A stretch of DNA of 64,000 nucleotides from contig NZ_QLLN01000002.1 in NCBI RefSeq assembly GCF_003259375.1, positions 558,001 through 622,000 on the forward strand, given 5' to 3'. Source of the stretch: Arenibacter echinorum (GTDB taxonomy: Bacteria > Bacteroidota > Bacteroidia > Flavobacteriales > Flavobacteriaceae). A program made the position numbers and the translations under genes. Below the pieces are notes generated by a model. That model saw nothing but the letters and a program-made list of their open reading frames with translations, had not been told where the DNA came from and searched no databases. Below are positions 48,777 to 58,386 of this stretch, piece after piece; the first letter of the stretch is position 1; every line of letters begins with the position of its first letter.

Positions 48777-49963
48777 ATTTGATTTTTAATCAATATTCCC
48801 GAGATGATTCCGGGAACTATAAAACTTGTGAAATTAAAAGTGTTTTCGGAAATAGCAGCTATTATTAATTGAGAAGTCAATACAATTGCTCCAACATGAT
48901 TTCTTCTCGATAATATTATACTTCTAATTTTTGGCAGAAAGAAACTAATCCAAAATGCGAATCCAATTAGTCCTATTTGGCCAATTACTGATCCAATAAA
49001 GGTGTCACTTATTTCAAATTTATAATAAACAGACAAATCATCTGCGAACATTTTGGCATAATTGCCTACCATTCCTAGGCCGTGCCCAAATAAATTTAGA
49101 TAAACAATGGCATTTTTTAGTCCAAATAAATGAATTAGAATGCCTTCAATGTTTAAAGTGAACAAGGCCATTGCAACAAATATTGAAGGTATCAGAAATC
49201 GTGTGGTTGGGGAAAGTTTTTTATTAAAGAAGAACAAGGCCAAAATTACCTGTAAAATGGCTCCTTTGGAAAAAGTCAAGATTAATCCAATTGCAAGAAT
49301 AATTAAAAGTCTCTTTCGTTTTTTACCTTCTATGTAAACCGAGTAATAGCATAAAATTAAAGGGGCTGCCAACATATGACCTAGACTTATTGGGTCTAAT
49401 ACGGTAGAAACCATTCTTTCCATATAAGATAATGCCGGTTCATAAAACATGTAGGACAAACCTCTTTTGTCCACAGGTATACCTTTTAGGTTAAAGTAAT
49501 TGGTAAGATCCAAAAAACTCCATATATCAATGACTCTAAAAACAATACCTAGAAAAACAACCCAAATAGATGTTTTATATAAGAATTGCACAATTGAAGC
49601 CAATCTTCTTTGTTCCTCTATTTTAATATAATATCCAAAACCTATAATTAAAATGGGAACTATAAGTTGTCTAAGATTGTAGATTATCCATGAATGGAGT
49701 TCAAAAAACAAAGAAGTGGTCAGGAAAAGATAGATTATGAAAACCAGTATTCTAAAAATATAAAAAATAAAACCTTTGGACCGTCCAATAAAAAGGACCA
49801 ACAAAAGGGAGGAATAAAAAACCAAATCTTTAAGTATGAATAAGCCCCTAATATTAGCGAAACTCAATATGGCAGCAAGAACTATAGGGGCAAAAAAGGC
49901 CCACCAAATATTAATTTTGATAATATTTTCATTAAAAAGTTCTCTTGATACCTTTAAATGCAT
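48773..49963 (-). CDS. Wzy-type O-antigen/capsule polymerase-like membrane protein
   Basis: 396 aa with about ten transmembrane helices throughout. The C-terminal half has VSTVLDPISLGHMLAAPLILCYY and a GHGLGMVGNYAKMF periplasmic loop, features seen in Wzy-like polymerases. Sequence conservation in this class is low, so the assignment rests on topology and position: last gene of the 12-gene polysaccharide operon, right after the Wzx flippase and glycerophosphotransferase. It would join repeat units on the periplasmic side. Confidence 0.75.
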   Translation of the reverse strand: MHLKVSRELFNENIIKINIWWAFFAPIVLAAILSFANIRGLFILKDLVFYSSLLLVLFIGRSKGFIFYIFRILVFIIYLFLTTSLFFELHSWIIYNLRQLIVPILIIGFGYYIKIEEQRRLASIVQFLYKTSIWVVFLGIVFRVIDIWSFLDLTNYFNLKGIPVDKRGLSYMFYEPALSYMERMVSTVLDPISLGHMLAAPLILCYYSVYIEGKKRKRLLIILAIGLILTFSKGAILQVILALFFFNKKLSPTTRFLIPSIFVAMALFTLNIEGILIHLFGLKNAIVYLNLFGHGLGMVGNYAKMFADDLSVYYKFEISDTFIGSVIGQIGLIGFAFWISFFLPKIRSIILSRRNHVGAIVLTSQLIIAAISENTFNFTSFIVPGIISGILIKNQI

Positions 49964-49964
49964 T

Positions 49965-51128
49965 TTAAGTATTTATTTCTTGTTGCAATTTGTCATAAAT
50001 ATTTTTCGAATATTCTCCCATTGGCACATTAAAAAGGCTGATGCCAAATTCATCCTTTTTTGTATATAATTCTGTTTTGGTAGAAACTTCAATTAAACTA
50101 TCTATCGATTCTACCTTTTCGATATTATTAACGTTTTTATAAATAAAATCAAATTGAAAATATAACCCTCTATCTTCGGTTGTATACTTTTCAAAATCAA
50201 AGGGAAAGACAATTATCTTTTTATTTAGAAGTTCATAATCAAAGATTACACTGGAATAATCTGTTATTAGTAAGTCCGTAGCACCCAAAAATTCATAAAG
50301 ATCGAATGGTAAATCATATCTTATAAGAACATTTGTACTTTCTGGTATTCCATTAAGACTATCCCTTTCATAAAAGTGGGGTTTAATTATAATTTTGGCC
50401 TTATTTTTTAAATCATCATTTTTTGCAATTATTTGTTTTAGCACTGTTCTAAAGGGATTTTTTCCTTTCCCTTCATTTCTATGGGTAGGTAAATAAGCGG
50501 CCATTTTTTCACCATCTTCAAGTCCAAAATAATCCCGTATAACTTTTCTTCTTTCTGGACTTACCCTCAAGTTTTCATTCCTGGGATATCCGCCTCTAAA
50601 TATTCTATTTTTGCCTAGTGCAAATGCACTTTGGTAAATTTTGTCAACGGTTTTGGAAGGTGATATTACCATCGAATAATTATCAAGTGTCTTAAATCTC
50701 AATTTATCAATAGTTTTTCTGAAGGTATTATTTCTAGAATCTATACCAATATGTTTTATAGGACTTCCATGCCATAATTGAACGAAGTAATTCTTTGGGG
50801 TTACCAGAAAGGGGATAAAATCAGAAGAGTTTACGCATGTTATAAAAACTTTTGCACGAAGTTGCAATAATATTCCATTAATAGAATATGCATATGCACA
50901 ATTATTACCATTAATTTCAATGGATTCCTTTAATGAGTGGTTTTTATAAATCCAATAGTGCTTTATTTGATTATTTTCAACGGAGTTGGCATATTCAAAC
51001 AAATCTTTTGAATTGTCACTGTATCTTTCTCCAAACCAAGCTCCATAAATCCAAAGGTCATTCCGTTTAGGATATAAATACGAAATTAGAAATAACATTG
51101 GGGACAATAGTAGGGTTATTATTTTCAT
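49965..51128 (-). CDS. CDP-glycerol:glycerophosphotransferase family (TagB/TagF-like)
   Basis: 387 aa. An N-terminal hydrophobic segment (about residues 3-18) probably docks it to the membrane. The family core is VQLWHGSPIKHIGID (about residue 113-127), then MAAYLPTHRNEG near 210, KIIIKPHFYERD near 245, and ATDLLITDYSSVIFDYELL near 285. These enzymes move glycerol phosphate (or ribitol phosphate) from a CDP-linked donor to a growing chain. The operon also encodes a dehydrogenase and a cytidylyltransferase that could make the donor. It overlaps the flippase gene by 4 bp. Confidence 0.9.
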   Translation of the reverse strand: MKIITLLLSPMLFLISYLYPKRNDLWIYGAWFGERYSDNSKDLFEYANSVENNQIKHYWIYKNHSLKESIEINGNNCAYAYSINGILLQLRAKVFITCVNSSDFIPFLVTPKNYFVQLWHGSPIKHIGIDSRNNTFRKTIDKLRFKTLDNYSMVISPSKTVDKIYQSAFALGKNRIFRGGYPRNENLRVSPERRKVIRDYFGLEDGEKMAAYLPTHRNEGKGKNPFRTVLKQIIAKNDDLKNKAKIIIKPHFYERDSLNGIPESTNVLIRYDLPFDLYEFLGATDLLITDYSSVIFDYELLNKKIIVFPFDFEKYTTEDRGLYFQFDFIYKNVNNIEKVESIDSLIEVSTKTELYTKKDEFGISLFNVPMGEYSKNIYDKLQQEINT

Positions 51129-52384
51129 ATAACATTTTTTATGTTAATTAGCCTTTTCCATGAAGGTATAAATAGCGTTTTATATTCCAAATAAACTGTA
51201 GCTATGTAAAATGCAGTAATGAAAAAATGAGCAAATAGCAAGGTATAAGCTGCCATTTGGTAGCCGTACATGGGAATAAATATTAAATCACAGACAACAA
51301 TCAATACAATGCCTAACGCTCCAGCAATTGCTCTCAATGACTGTTTATCCGAAATAGTAAGTAAAATACCGTAGGATGCGCCTATTATGCGCATACCGAC
51401 AATCAAGGCTAATATCCAGAAAATTTCTTGAAGTGCTAAAAACTTATTTCCAAATAAAATTATTATTATTAGTTTGGAAAAGATAATCATACCAAAAATA
51501 AATATAATTGATAGTCTTATTACGTTTGCGTTCAATTGTAAAACATGGGCTTTAAAAAGTTTTTTGTTATTGTTTAAATTTTCATTCAATAGCGGCAAAT
51601 AAACCGAGTTTATTACGGTGAGTAATATTCCAAGGCCAATAATGATTCGAATTCCTGACTGATATATTCCTAAATCCTCAGAAGAAACCACTGGTTTCAT
51701 TATAATCGTGTCAATATTGAGATATAAATTCCCCACCCAATAGTGAACGGCATAAGGTAGCGCTTTCTGTAAGTCAATTAAGAGCTCTTTAAATGATGGA
51801 AAATTGATTTGATTTTCCTTCGTATAAATCCTTAACGCATAAATTAATCCAATGAGTTTAGACAGGAAAAAACTAATTGAGGTTGTTTCAATGCTTTTGG
51901 TCATAAAGGCAACCAAAGGGACTATTACTATTGTAGCAAGGTTATCTGCAAGTACAACTTTTAAATCTCTTGTGTATTCCTTTCTCCCTTTGAATACACT
52001 TAGAATGGTATTGGTAAATGAAAATACAACTAAGGATAAAAAGAGGAATAAACCAGTTATAATTAATTCATGGCTGTTTTTCAATAATGTGTTGGCAACA
52101 AAATAAGCGATTACTGTAAACAAAAAAAGCAGAATTTTATTAGCAGTAGTCTTTGAAACTATATTGTCTATATTATCAGGATTAAGAGAAACATCCTTTA
52201 TTACCTTAATGTTATACCCATAATCTACGATAAGAGCAAAAACAGTTCCTAAGGTTAATGAATAGGTGAAATTTCCAAAATCGCTTAAAGTAAATACACG
52301 GGCCAGTATTGAAACTACCCCGATTCCTCCAACAATTTTCGCGGATGCACTAAAAAAAGAAAGAATTAAATTTTTCTTTATCAC
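51125..52384 (-). CDS. Oligosaccharide flippase family protein (Wzx-type)
   Basis: 419 aa with about 12 transmembrane helices in the MATE/MOP layout. The N-terminus (ILSFFSASAKIVGGIGVVSILARVFTLSDFGNFTYSLTLG) is characteristic of polysaccharide-synthesis flippases. It would move lipid-linked repeat units across the inner membrane. Its neighbours, a Wzy-like polymerase and a Wzz-like chain-length protein in the same operon, complete a Wzx/Wzy pathway. Confidence 0.9.
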   Translation of the reverse strand: MIKKNLILSFFSASAKIVGGIGVVSILARVFTLSDFGNFTYSLTLGTVFALIVDYGYNIKVIKDVSLNPDNIDNIVSKTTANKILLFLFTVIAYFVANTLLKNSHELIITGLFLFLSLVVFSFTNTILSVFKGRKEYTRDLKVVLADNLATIVIVPLVAFMTKSIETTSISFFLSKLIGLIYALRIYTKENQINFPSFKELLIDLQKALPYAVHYWVGNLYLNIDTIIMKPVVSSEDLGIYQSGIRIIIGLGILLTVINSVYLPLLNENLNNNKKLFKAHVLQLNANVIRLSIIFIFGMIIFSKLIIIILFGNKFLALQEIFWILALIVGMRIIGASYGILLTISDKQSLRAIAGALGIVLIVVCDLIFIPMYGYQMAAYTLLFAHFFITAFYIATVYLEYKTLFIPSWKRLINIKNVI

Positions 52385-52387
52385 GTA

Positions 52388-53449
52388 CTAGCGGACTAAG
52401 TAGTTAATTTCATTTTTGAAAGCTGTGAAATTGTCAATAAATTCTACCTCTGTAATCGTATCCAAAATTGTATATCTGCCAGGCCTCATTTCTTTTGATT
52501 TTCGAAAAATCTCTATAAGTACTCGATTTTCTGTAGAGTTAAGTAGCTCAGTAAACAAAAGGGGAATGCCGGTAGACTTTGCATAATCGATATATTCCGG
52601 AAGTAGTTTGTCTTGAAGGAATAAAATAAAAAGGCTAATGGAGGCTACCTGAATGCCATGCAAACTCCCATTTCCCACTTCCAGGTAATCAATGGCGTGA
52701 CTAATTAAATGTTCACTTCCACTGCACGGACGACTACTGCCAGAAAGTGACATTGCGATCCCTGAATTAACTTGACCTTGAATAATTTGCCTCAGGAATG
52801 GTTTGTAATGCAAATCTTTTTCATTGAAATGAACCAAAGAATTGGCCGCACTTCTAGATAATTGAAATGCTAGATCGTTAACATATTCACCGTTTTTATT
52901 GTATGACAATATCCAATCATGGGTAGCTGATAAATTGGATAAAATATCCCCAGCAGCAGCACGTAAATATTTTATTGGGGTTTTTTGAATAATATCTAAA
53001 TCAATAATCACTCCCATGGGCATAGAACCTGGTAAGCTTTCTGTTTTCCCTCGCTCATTCTTTATTACGGCGATTGGCGATATTAAGCCATCATTAGAAA
53101 TAATTGTTGGTAAGGAAATATGATTGAGATTGATCAAATAACATACTCGTTTTACAGAATCCAGTACTTTTCCGCCACCTACAGCAATTATCAGATCGTG
53201 TTTTTTGTGCAGACAATATGCTTTTAATTTCTCAATTTCAGAAAAGTCATTATTACTTAAGACAAAGGAATCCCATTTGTATTTTCTGATCAAATCAATA
53301 GAAAGATCATAAGAAATTGTACCGCCAGAAACTACCAATATATTGTTGAAAGATAACTTGTTACGCTCTAGGAGATGGCCTACTCTAGCGAATATATCTT
53401 CATCTACTTGAAATATAATTGGCAAATGGGTCAATTGTGAAAATATCAT
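52388..53449 (-). CDS. sn-Glycerol-1-phosphate dehydrogenase family (EgsA/AraM-like)
   Basis: 353 aa. The NAD(P)-binding loop is GGGK (residues 91-94). The metal-site residues expected of the family are visible: Asp168 in AAGDILSNLSATHDW, His247 in GSEHLISH (with His251), and His264 in LHGIQ. This matches glycerol-1-phosphate dehydrogenases (iron-containing alcohol dehydrogenase superfamily), which reduce dihydroxyacetone phosphate to sn-glycerol-1-phosphate. Close relatives can act on other phosphorylated ketoses, so the substrate is inferred. Its place between a flippase and a HAD phosphatase plus cytidylyltransferase points to a glycan precursor rather than membrane lipid. Confidence 0.85.
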   Translation of the reverse strand: MIFSQLTHLPIIFQVDEDIFARVGHLLERNKLSFNNILVVSGGTISYDLSIDLIRKYKWDSFVLSNNDFSEIEKLKAYCLHKKHDLIIAVGGGKVLDSVKRVCYLINLNHISLPTIISNDGLISPIAVIKNERGKTESLPGSMPMGVIIDLDIIQKTPIKYLRAAAGDILSNLSATHDWILSYNKNGEYVNDLAFQLSRSAANSLVHFNEKDLHYKPFLRQIIQGQVNSGIAMSLSGSSRPCSGSEHLISHAIDYLEVGNGSLHGIQVASISLFILFLQDKLLPEYIDYAKSTGIPLLFTELLNSTENRVLIEIFRKSKEMRPGRYTILDTITEVEFIDNFTAFKNEINYLVR

Positions 53450-53470
53450 AGGTAAATGGAATAAATTATT

Positions 53471-54268
53471 TTAAGCGCTCAATTCTATTTCAATGTCATC
53501 CATAAAATCGGCTAAAGTTTCGGAACAGTGATTTACAATAAATACACCGTTTTTCTGATTTGCAATGTCCTCAAATTTGCTTTCCCCTGTTAAAACAAGC
53601 AATGTTTGGACTCCAAGTTTATTACCTAGTGCTATATCCGTATATAACCGGTCTCCACCCATTAAAACATCTGATTTTGGAATATTCGGAATTAAACTTT
53701 GAATATGGGCAACCATTTCATTGGATGGTTTTCCAAAATCGTTGCAAGGCTTTTGTTTTGTAGTGCTTTCAACCAATAATGCAATGGAACCACAATCTGG
53801 TATAGGCCCTTTTTCTGACGGGCAAGCCAAGTCAATATGGGTTATATAGTAAGGTATTCCGTTGTTAATGTGCTGACAGGCAATCTTTAATTTTTCATAG
53901 GTCAACTCGTTGTCAAATGTTATTAAAACGAATTCTGGGTCAACTTCATCCTGTGTTATTTTAAAAGATTGTTCCAGTTCAGTTAGAAAGCTTATGGTTC
54001 CAACGGTATACCCCTTTTTATATTTCTTGGCCAAGTATGCCCCAGCAATGGTTATTGGTGTTACAACTTCCCCATCGCTCACATTTAGCCCTAATTTGGT
54101 TAATTTTTGGTAATAAACCGATCTACTGACTGTGGTATTGTTCGATAAATAAATAAGTTTATTTCCTTCTTCCTTAAATTTGTTCAATTTGGAAACGATA
54201 TCCTTAATGGGTTTACTATCTACGTATACAGTACCATCTAAATCTAATATCAATGCTTTATAATTCAT
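53471..54268 (-). CDS. HAD-IIA family phosphatase (NagD/AraL-like)
   Basis: 265 aa. The nucleophile motif is DLDGTVY (Asp9, Asp11), motif II is in IYLSNNTT near residue 40, and the Mg-binding GGDRLYTDIALG is near residue 204-215. Class IIA cap sequence lies between. Such enzymes dephosphorylate small phosphosugars or glycerol phosphates. In B. subtilis an AraL-type HAD lies near the AraM dehydrogenase; here the HAD and dehydrogenase genes are adjacent (21 bp apart). It could act on a glycerol or dihydroxyacetone phosphate in the same pathway, but this is inference. Confidence 0.88.
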   Translation of the reverse strand: MNYKALILDLDGTVYVDSKPIKDIVSKLNKFKEEGNKLIYLSNNTTVSRSVYYQKLTKLGLNVSDGEVVTPITIAGAYLAKKYKKGYTVGTISFLTELEQSFKITQDEVDPEFVLITFDNELTYEKLKIACQHINNGIPYYITHIDLACPSEKGPIPDCGSIALLVESTTKQKPCNDFGKPSNEMVAHIQSLIPNIPKSDVLMGGDRLYTDIALGNKLGVQTLLVLTGESKFEDIANQKNGVFIVNHCSETLADFMDDIEIELSA

Positions 54269-54275
54269 TAATTGT

Positions 54276-55010
54276 CTAATTAAATATTTCTTCAGCTTTC
54301 CTTAAATCGTCATGGTTATCTATCTCCATCCATTTTTTACCTGTCATATCCAAGTATTTCAAATTTGAACTTTCATCTTTGGATAACAAATCTATAGCAA
54401 CCTCAGTCCAACTATTCAGCTCCCCAGAATTAATAATATCAGATGCAATTTGAAATATTTTATCCCTGTTCCTGCTATCAAAGGCATAAATATCTATTGA
54501 AACAAATGTATACTCATTATCTTCCAAGGTTTTTGACATGCCTATTATTCTATTGCTATCATTAGCCTTTATTTTCATTGACTCTTCATTAAAGATTCCT
54601 TTGTCAATAGCAATATAGTTTCCGGAGGATTTAACTATTTCTTCCACAATTGCTTTATCATAAAAACAATCCGCATTAATTATAACCAGATCATTTTTTT
54701 CATTTATTGCTGAAAGGGCCAGATATAAAGAATACATATTATTGGTTGTATTGTAGTCCTTATTTTCTATAAACTCGATATTTGTTTTTAGTTCCAGACT
54801 ATTTACGAAATCTTTTAAGATTTGGCTTTTATATCCAGAAGCAATTTTTATATTGGTTGTTACAGAATCAATTGCATCTATTTGTTTAAGAAGTCTTTCA
54901 ATAATTGCTTCCCCATTAACTTTCACCATAGTTTTGGGTACATCATCTGTTAAAGGTCTCAATCTGGAACCCACTCCAGCTGCAAGAATTACTATATCTT
55001 TTACCATCAT
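54276..55010 (-). CDS. Nucleotidyltransferase, probable cytidylyltransferase (LicC-like)
   Basis: 244 aa. The nucleotide-binding motif is LAAGVGSRLRPLTDDVPKTMVKVNG (residues about 9-33), and the metal-binding aspartate lies in VIINADCFYD near residue 113. C-terminal MTGKKWMEIDNHDDLRKAE is typical of phosphocholine-cytidylyltransferase-like (LicC) proteins. By context it would activate the glycerol phosphate from the neighbouring dehydrogenase as CDP-glycerol for the glycerophosphotransferase. The true substrate is not proven, and it is not a TagD-type (short HxGH) enzyme, which is the usual CDP-glycerol route. Confidence 0.85.
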   Translation of the reverse strand: MMVKDIVILAAGVGSRLRPLTDDVPKTMVKVNGEAIIERLLKQIDAIDSVTTNIKIASGYKSQILKDFVNSLELKTNIEFIENKDYNTTNNMYSLYLALSAINEKNDLVIINADCFYDKAIVEEIVKSSGNYIAIDKGIFNEESMKIKANDSNRIIGMSKTLEDNEYTFVSIDIYAFDSRNRDKIFQIASDIINSGELNSWTEVAIDLLSKDESSNLKYLDMTGKKWMEIDNHDDLRKAEEIFN

Positions 55011-55018
55011 AATATATA

Positions 55019-55891
55019 TTAAATTTTATTTAAAGATAGCATTAAGCTATATCTCCAATCACGAATATTAAGCTTTAGCATTTGTTTTGTTTTTGTTTTG
55101 TCCAATGTACTATATGCCGGCCTTTTCGCTGGTGTTGGATAATCTTTGGAAGAAATTGGGTTTACTTTTATCTTTACTTCTTTGATCTCAAAAATGGTTT
55201 TTGCAAAATCGTACCAACTAATATTACCTTCATTAGTATAATGGTATAGACCGTAGTGGGTTGCTCTTGCGCTTATGATTTGTAGTATATCTTTTGCTAA
55301 ATCTCCAGCATATGTGGGAGAACCAATCTGGTCATTTACCACATTAAGTTCATCTCTTTCCGCACTAAGACGCAACATTGTTTTTACAAAATTGTGTCCG
55401 TATTCAGAATATACCCATGATGTGCGGATGATAAAATATTGTTTTAAGATATTCTGCACGTATTGTTCTCCTTTTAATTTGGATGCACCATATACATTTA
55501 TAGGGTTTGGTAAATCTTCCTCATTATATGGTGTTGTTTTGGTACCATCGAACACAAAATCAGTAGAGATGTGTATCAAGATCGTATTGGTAGTTTTGCA
55601 GGCTTCTGCCAAAAACCGCACGGCTTCGGCATTCACTAGAAATGCGTTTTCCTGATCCGTTTCTGCCTTGTCCACTGAAGTATAAGCCGCGCAATTAATG
55701 CAATAATCAAACTTTTCATTTGAGAATAAACTGCTAATTTGTTCCTTTTCGGTAAGGTCTAGTTGTTGAGAGGTTTTGAAATTGAAGTCATAATATAAAT
55801 ATTTCTTGGCGATATCCTGAAAACATGTTCCCAATTGTCCATTGGCTCCAAGAATTAATATTTTAAGTCTTTTATTGTTCGATTCAACCAT
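55019..55891 (-). CDS. rfbD: dTDP-4-dehydrorhamnose reductase
   Basis: 290 aa. The NAD(P)-binding motif is LGANGQLGTCF (residues about 13-23). Family signatures are NCAAYTSVDKAE (about residues 64-75), HISTDFVFDGTK near 106-117, and the Tyr-x-x-x-Lys pair in NVYGASKLKGE near 131-141. C-terminal PAKRPAYSTLDKTK is also diagnostic. It makes dTDP-L-rhamnose, the last of four steps encoded side by side here (rfbB, rfbA, rfbC, rfbD). Confidence 0.95.
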   Translation of the reverse strand: MVESNNKRLKILILGANGQLGTCFQDIAKKYLYYDFNFKTSQQLDLTEKEQISSLFSNEKFDYCINCAAYTSVDKAETDQENAFLVNAEAVRFLAEACKTTNTILIHISTDFVFDGTKTTPYNEEDLPNPINVYGASKLKGEQYVQNILKQYFIIRTSWVYSEYGHNFVKTMLRLSAERDELNVVNDQIGSPTYAGDLAKDILQIISARATHYGLYHYTNEGNISWYDFAKTIFEIKEVKIKVNPISSKDYPTPAKRPAYSTLDKTKTKQMLKLNIRDWRYSLMLSLNKI

Positions 55892-56436
55892 TATAATTGG
55901 GCATGTTCTAAAGTGGGGAGTTCCAAATCCTTTTGAGACACCTTAATTTCATTAATAGGTAATTTCCAATCTATATTCAGTTCAGGATCATTATAGATAA
56001 TTCCTCCTTCCGAAGCTTTGTTATAAAAATTATCACATTTATAAAAGAATTCAGCAGTATCACTTAGAACCGAAAAACCATGTCCAAAGCCTCTAGGCAC
56101 AAAAAGTTGTTTCTTGTTTTCAGCTGATAATTCTATCGCTATATGCTGTCCAAATGTTGAAGAATCTTGCCTAAGGTCTACAGCAATATCCAACACCCTA
56201 CCACTTAGGACACGCACTAATTTAGCTTGAGCAAATTCGCCTGTCTGATAATGTATGGCCCTTACCACACCTTTGGATGAGAATGACTGATTATCTTGTA
56301 CAAAATTTATTTTTTGTCCAACTGATGCATTAAATGTATTGGCATTAAAACTTTCAAAAAAATATCCTCGATCGTCCTTAAATACTATTGGTTCTAAAAC
56401 AAAACAGCCTTTTAACTTGGTTTCTGTTGTTTTCAT
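55891..56436 (-). CDS. rfbC: dTDP-4-dehydrorhamnose 3,5-epimerase
   Basis: 181 aa, full length. The family pattern is clear: F.DDRGYFFESFNA near residues 20-31, FVQDNQSFSSKGVVRAIHYQTG (His63 as catalytic base), and VLDIAVDLRQDSSTFGQ. RGFGHGFSVLSDTAEFFYKCDNFY carries the catalytic Tyr region near residue 130. It shares boundary bases with rfbD and rfbA, so translation is coupled. Confidence 0.96.
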   Translation of the reverse strand: MKTTETKLKGCFVLEPIVFKDDRGYFFESFNANTFNASVGQKINFVQDNQSFSSKGVVRAIHYQTGEFAQAKLVRVLSGRVLDIAVDLRQDSSTFGQHIAIELSAENKKQLFVPRGFGHGFSVLSDTAEFFYKCDNFYNKASEGGIIYNDPELNIDWKLPINEIKVSQKDLELPTLEHAQL

Positions 56437-57302
56437 TAATCTTTATTCAATATTCCCAATAAATTTTTTCCGTAGCCACTTTTCATAAGGGGTTCTGCCA
56501 GTGATTTAAACTGGTCCTTAGAGATATAGCCCATTTCATAGGCCGCACCCTCTATCGCCCCTATTTTAAGTCCCTGTCGCTCTTCTATGACCTCTACAAA
56601 TTGTGACGCTTGCATTAAGGAGGCGAAGGTACCTGTATCTAACCATGCGGTTCCCCTGTCCAAAATGCTTACATTTAATTTGTTGCGTTTTAGATATTCT
56701 TTGTTAACGTCAGTGATTTCAATTTCACCTCTATGGCTAGGAGCAATATTTTTTGCAATTTCTACAACATCATTATCATAAAAATAAATCCCAGGAACTG
56801 CATAATTAGATTTGGGTTCAATGGGTTTTTCTTCAATACTTATAGCTTTTCCCTCCTTATTAAATTCAACTACTCCATAACGTTCTGGATCGTGGACACG
56901 ATAGGCATAGATAATTCCACCTTCAGGATCGTTATTGGCCTGAAGTAATTTTGCCAAACCGGAGCCGTAGAAAATATTGTCACCCAATATTAAGGCTACT
57001 TTATCTTTTCCAATAAATTTCTCCCCAATTATAAAGGCTTCTGCCAAGCCATTTGGTTCAGCTTGAACTGCATATTCAAAGCTACAGCCAAATTTTTTAC
57101 CATCCCCTAATAGTTCCTTAAATAAGGGAAGATCTTTTGGTGTTGAAATAATCAAAATTTCCCTTATGCCTGCATACATTAAAGTAGACAGTGGATAGTA
57201 GATCATAGGTTTATCATAGATGGGCATCAGTTGTTTACTTACCGACAAGGTGAGAGGGTGTAAACGAGTTCCAGAACCTCCTGCGAGAATTATTCCTTTC
57301 AT
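56436..57302 (-). CDS. rfbA: Glucose-1-phosphate thymidylyltransferase
   Basis: 288 aa from the ATG at 57302 ([18 protein letters not shown]). An ATG-less extension to 57377 would overlap rfbB and is not supported. The [11 protein letters not shown] motif binds dTTP, and [20 protein letters not shown] follows. [12 protein letters not shown] near residue 107 is the metal site. GVVEFN and the [10 protein letters not shown] region near residue 220 complete the family. It links glucose-1-phosphate to dTTP, the first committed step to dTDP-rhamnose. The first stop-to-start gap from rfbB is 37 bp. Confidence 0.96.
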   Translation of the reverse strand: MKGIILAGGSGTRLHPLTLSVSKQLMPIYDKPMIYYPLSTLMYAGIREILIISTPKDLPLFKELLGDGKKFGCSFEYAVQAEPNGLAEAFIIGEKFIGKDKVALILGDNIFYGSGLAKLLQANNDPEGGIIYAYRVHDPERYGVVEFNKEGKAISIEEKPIEPKSNYAVPGIYFYDNDVVEIAKNIAPSHRGEIEITDVNKEYLKRNKLNVSILDRGTAWLDTGTFASLMQASQFVEVIEERQGLKIGAIEGAAYEMGYISKDQFKSLAEPLMKSGYGKNLLGILNKD

Positions 57303-57339
57303 ATTAGTGACCAATTTTATCCCATTACGCTGAGAGTTC

Positions 57340-58383
57340 TTAATTGTATTGTTTTTCGTAATATTTCTGATAGTCACCTGACGTAACGTGATCTAGCCAA
57401 TCCTGATTGGCCAAATACCAGTCTATTGTTTTTGCCAAACCTTCTTCAAAAGTAACGGATGGTTCCCAACCTAATTCCGTATTAATTTTAGTGGCATCTA
57501 TGGCATAACGTAGGTCGTGCCCAGGCCTATCCTTTACATATGTGATAAGTTTTTCGCTTTCACCTGCTGACCTTCCCAGTTTTTTATCCATTTGCTTACA
57601 TAGCAATTTCACCAAATCGATATTCTTCCATTCGTTAAAACCTCCAATATTATACGTATTGGTATTTTTTCCTTTATGAAATATTAGGTCTATAGCTCTG
57701 GCATGGTCTTCCACATATAGCCAATCTCTTGTATAATTGCCATCGCCATATACCGGCAATAGTTTATTTTGAATAATATTATTGATAAATAAAGGAATTA
57801 ACTTCTCAGGAAAATGGTTAGGGCCATAGTTGTTGGAACAATTGCTAACAACATAGGGCAAGCCATAAGTTTCTCCATAGGCCCTGACAAAATGATCAGA
57901 ACTGGCCTTTGAGGCCGAATAGGGAGAATTAGGGTCATAAGCAGTGGTTTCGGTAAACAATCCTGTTTTACCTAAAGATCCGTAAACTTCATCTGTGCTT
58001 ACGTGATAAAAACGCTTCCCATCAAAATTATCCTTCCAAATAGACTTGAAGGAATTTAAAAGATTTACAGTACCAATTACATTGGTCTTGACAAAAGCCA
58101 AGGGGTCTGTTATGGATCTATCTACATGGGATTCAGCTGCCAAATGGATTATTCCATCAAAGCTGTACTTGAAAAAAAGAGAATCAATAAAAACAGCGTC
58201 AGTAATATCACCTTTAATAAATGTATAATTGGGAAAAGATTCTATATCTTTTAAATTCTCTAAATTCCCAGCATAGGTAAGAGCATCCAAATTAATTATC
58301 TTATAATTTGGATAAGTGGTAACCAATCTTCTAACCACATGAGAACCAATAAATCCAGCCCCCCCTGTAACCAATATTTTCAT
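57340..58383 (-). CDS. rfbB: dTDP-glucose 4,6-dehydratase
   Basis: 347 aa. NAD binding is GGAGFIGSH (residues 7-15). The catalytic set is STDEVYG (Thr130, Asp131, Glu132) and Tyr155/Lys159 in [19 protein letters not shown] near residue 81 and [11 protein letters not shown] near 240 are further RmlB signatures. It forms dTDP-4-keto-6-deoxyglucose for rhamnose synthesis. It follows the Wzz-like gene by 3 bp in the long operon. Confidence 0.96.
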   Translation of the reverse strand: MKILVTGGAGFIGSHVVRRLVTTYPNYKIINLDALTYAGNLENLKDIESFPNYTFIKGDITDAVFIDSLFFKYSFDGIIHLAAESHVDRSITDPLAFVKTNVIGTVNLLNSFKSIWKDNFDGKRFYHVSTDEVYGSLGKTGLFTETTAYDPNSPYSASKASSDHFVRAYGETYGLPYVVSNCSNNYGPNHFPEKLIPLFINNIIQNKLLPVYGDGNYTRDWLYVEDHARAIDLIFHKGKNTNTYNIGGFNEWKNIDLVKLLCKQMDKKLGRSAGESEKLITYVKDRPGHDLRYAIDATKINTELGWEPSVTFEEGLAKTIDWYLANQDWLDHVTSGDYQKYYEKQYN

Positions 58384-58386
58384 GTT

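Noticed and set aside
57303-57377. Longer rfbA N-terminus
   Set aside because: It overlaps rfbB and adds residues absent from the family; ATG at 57302 gives the standard start.
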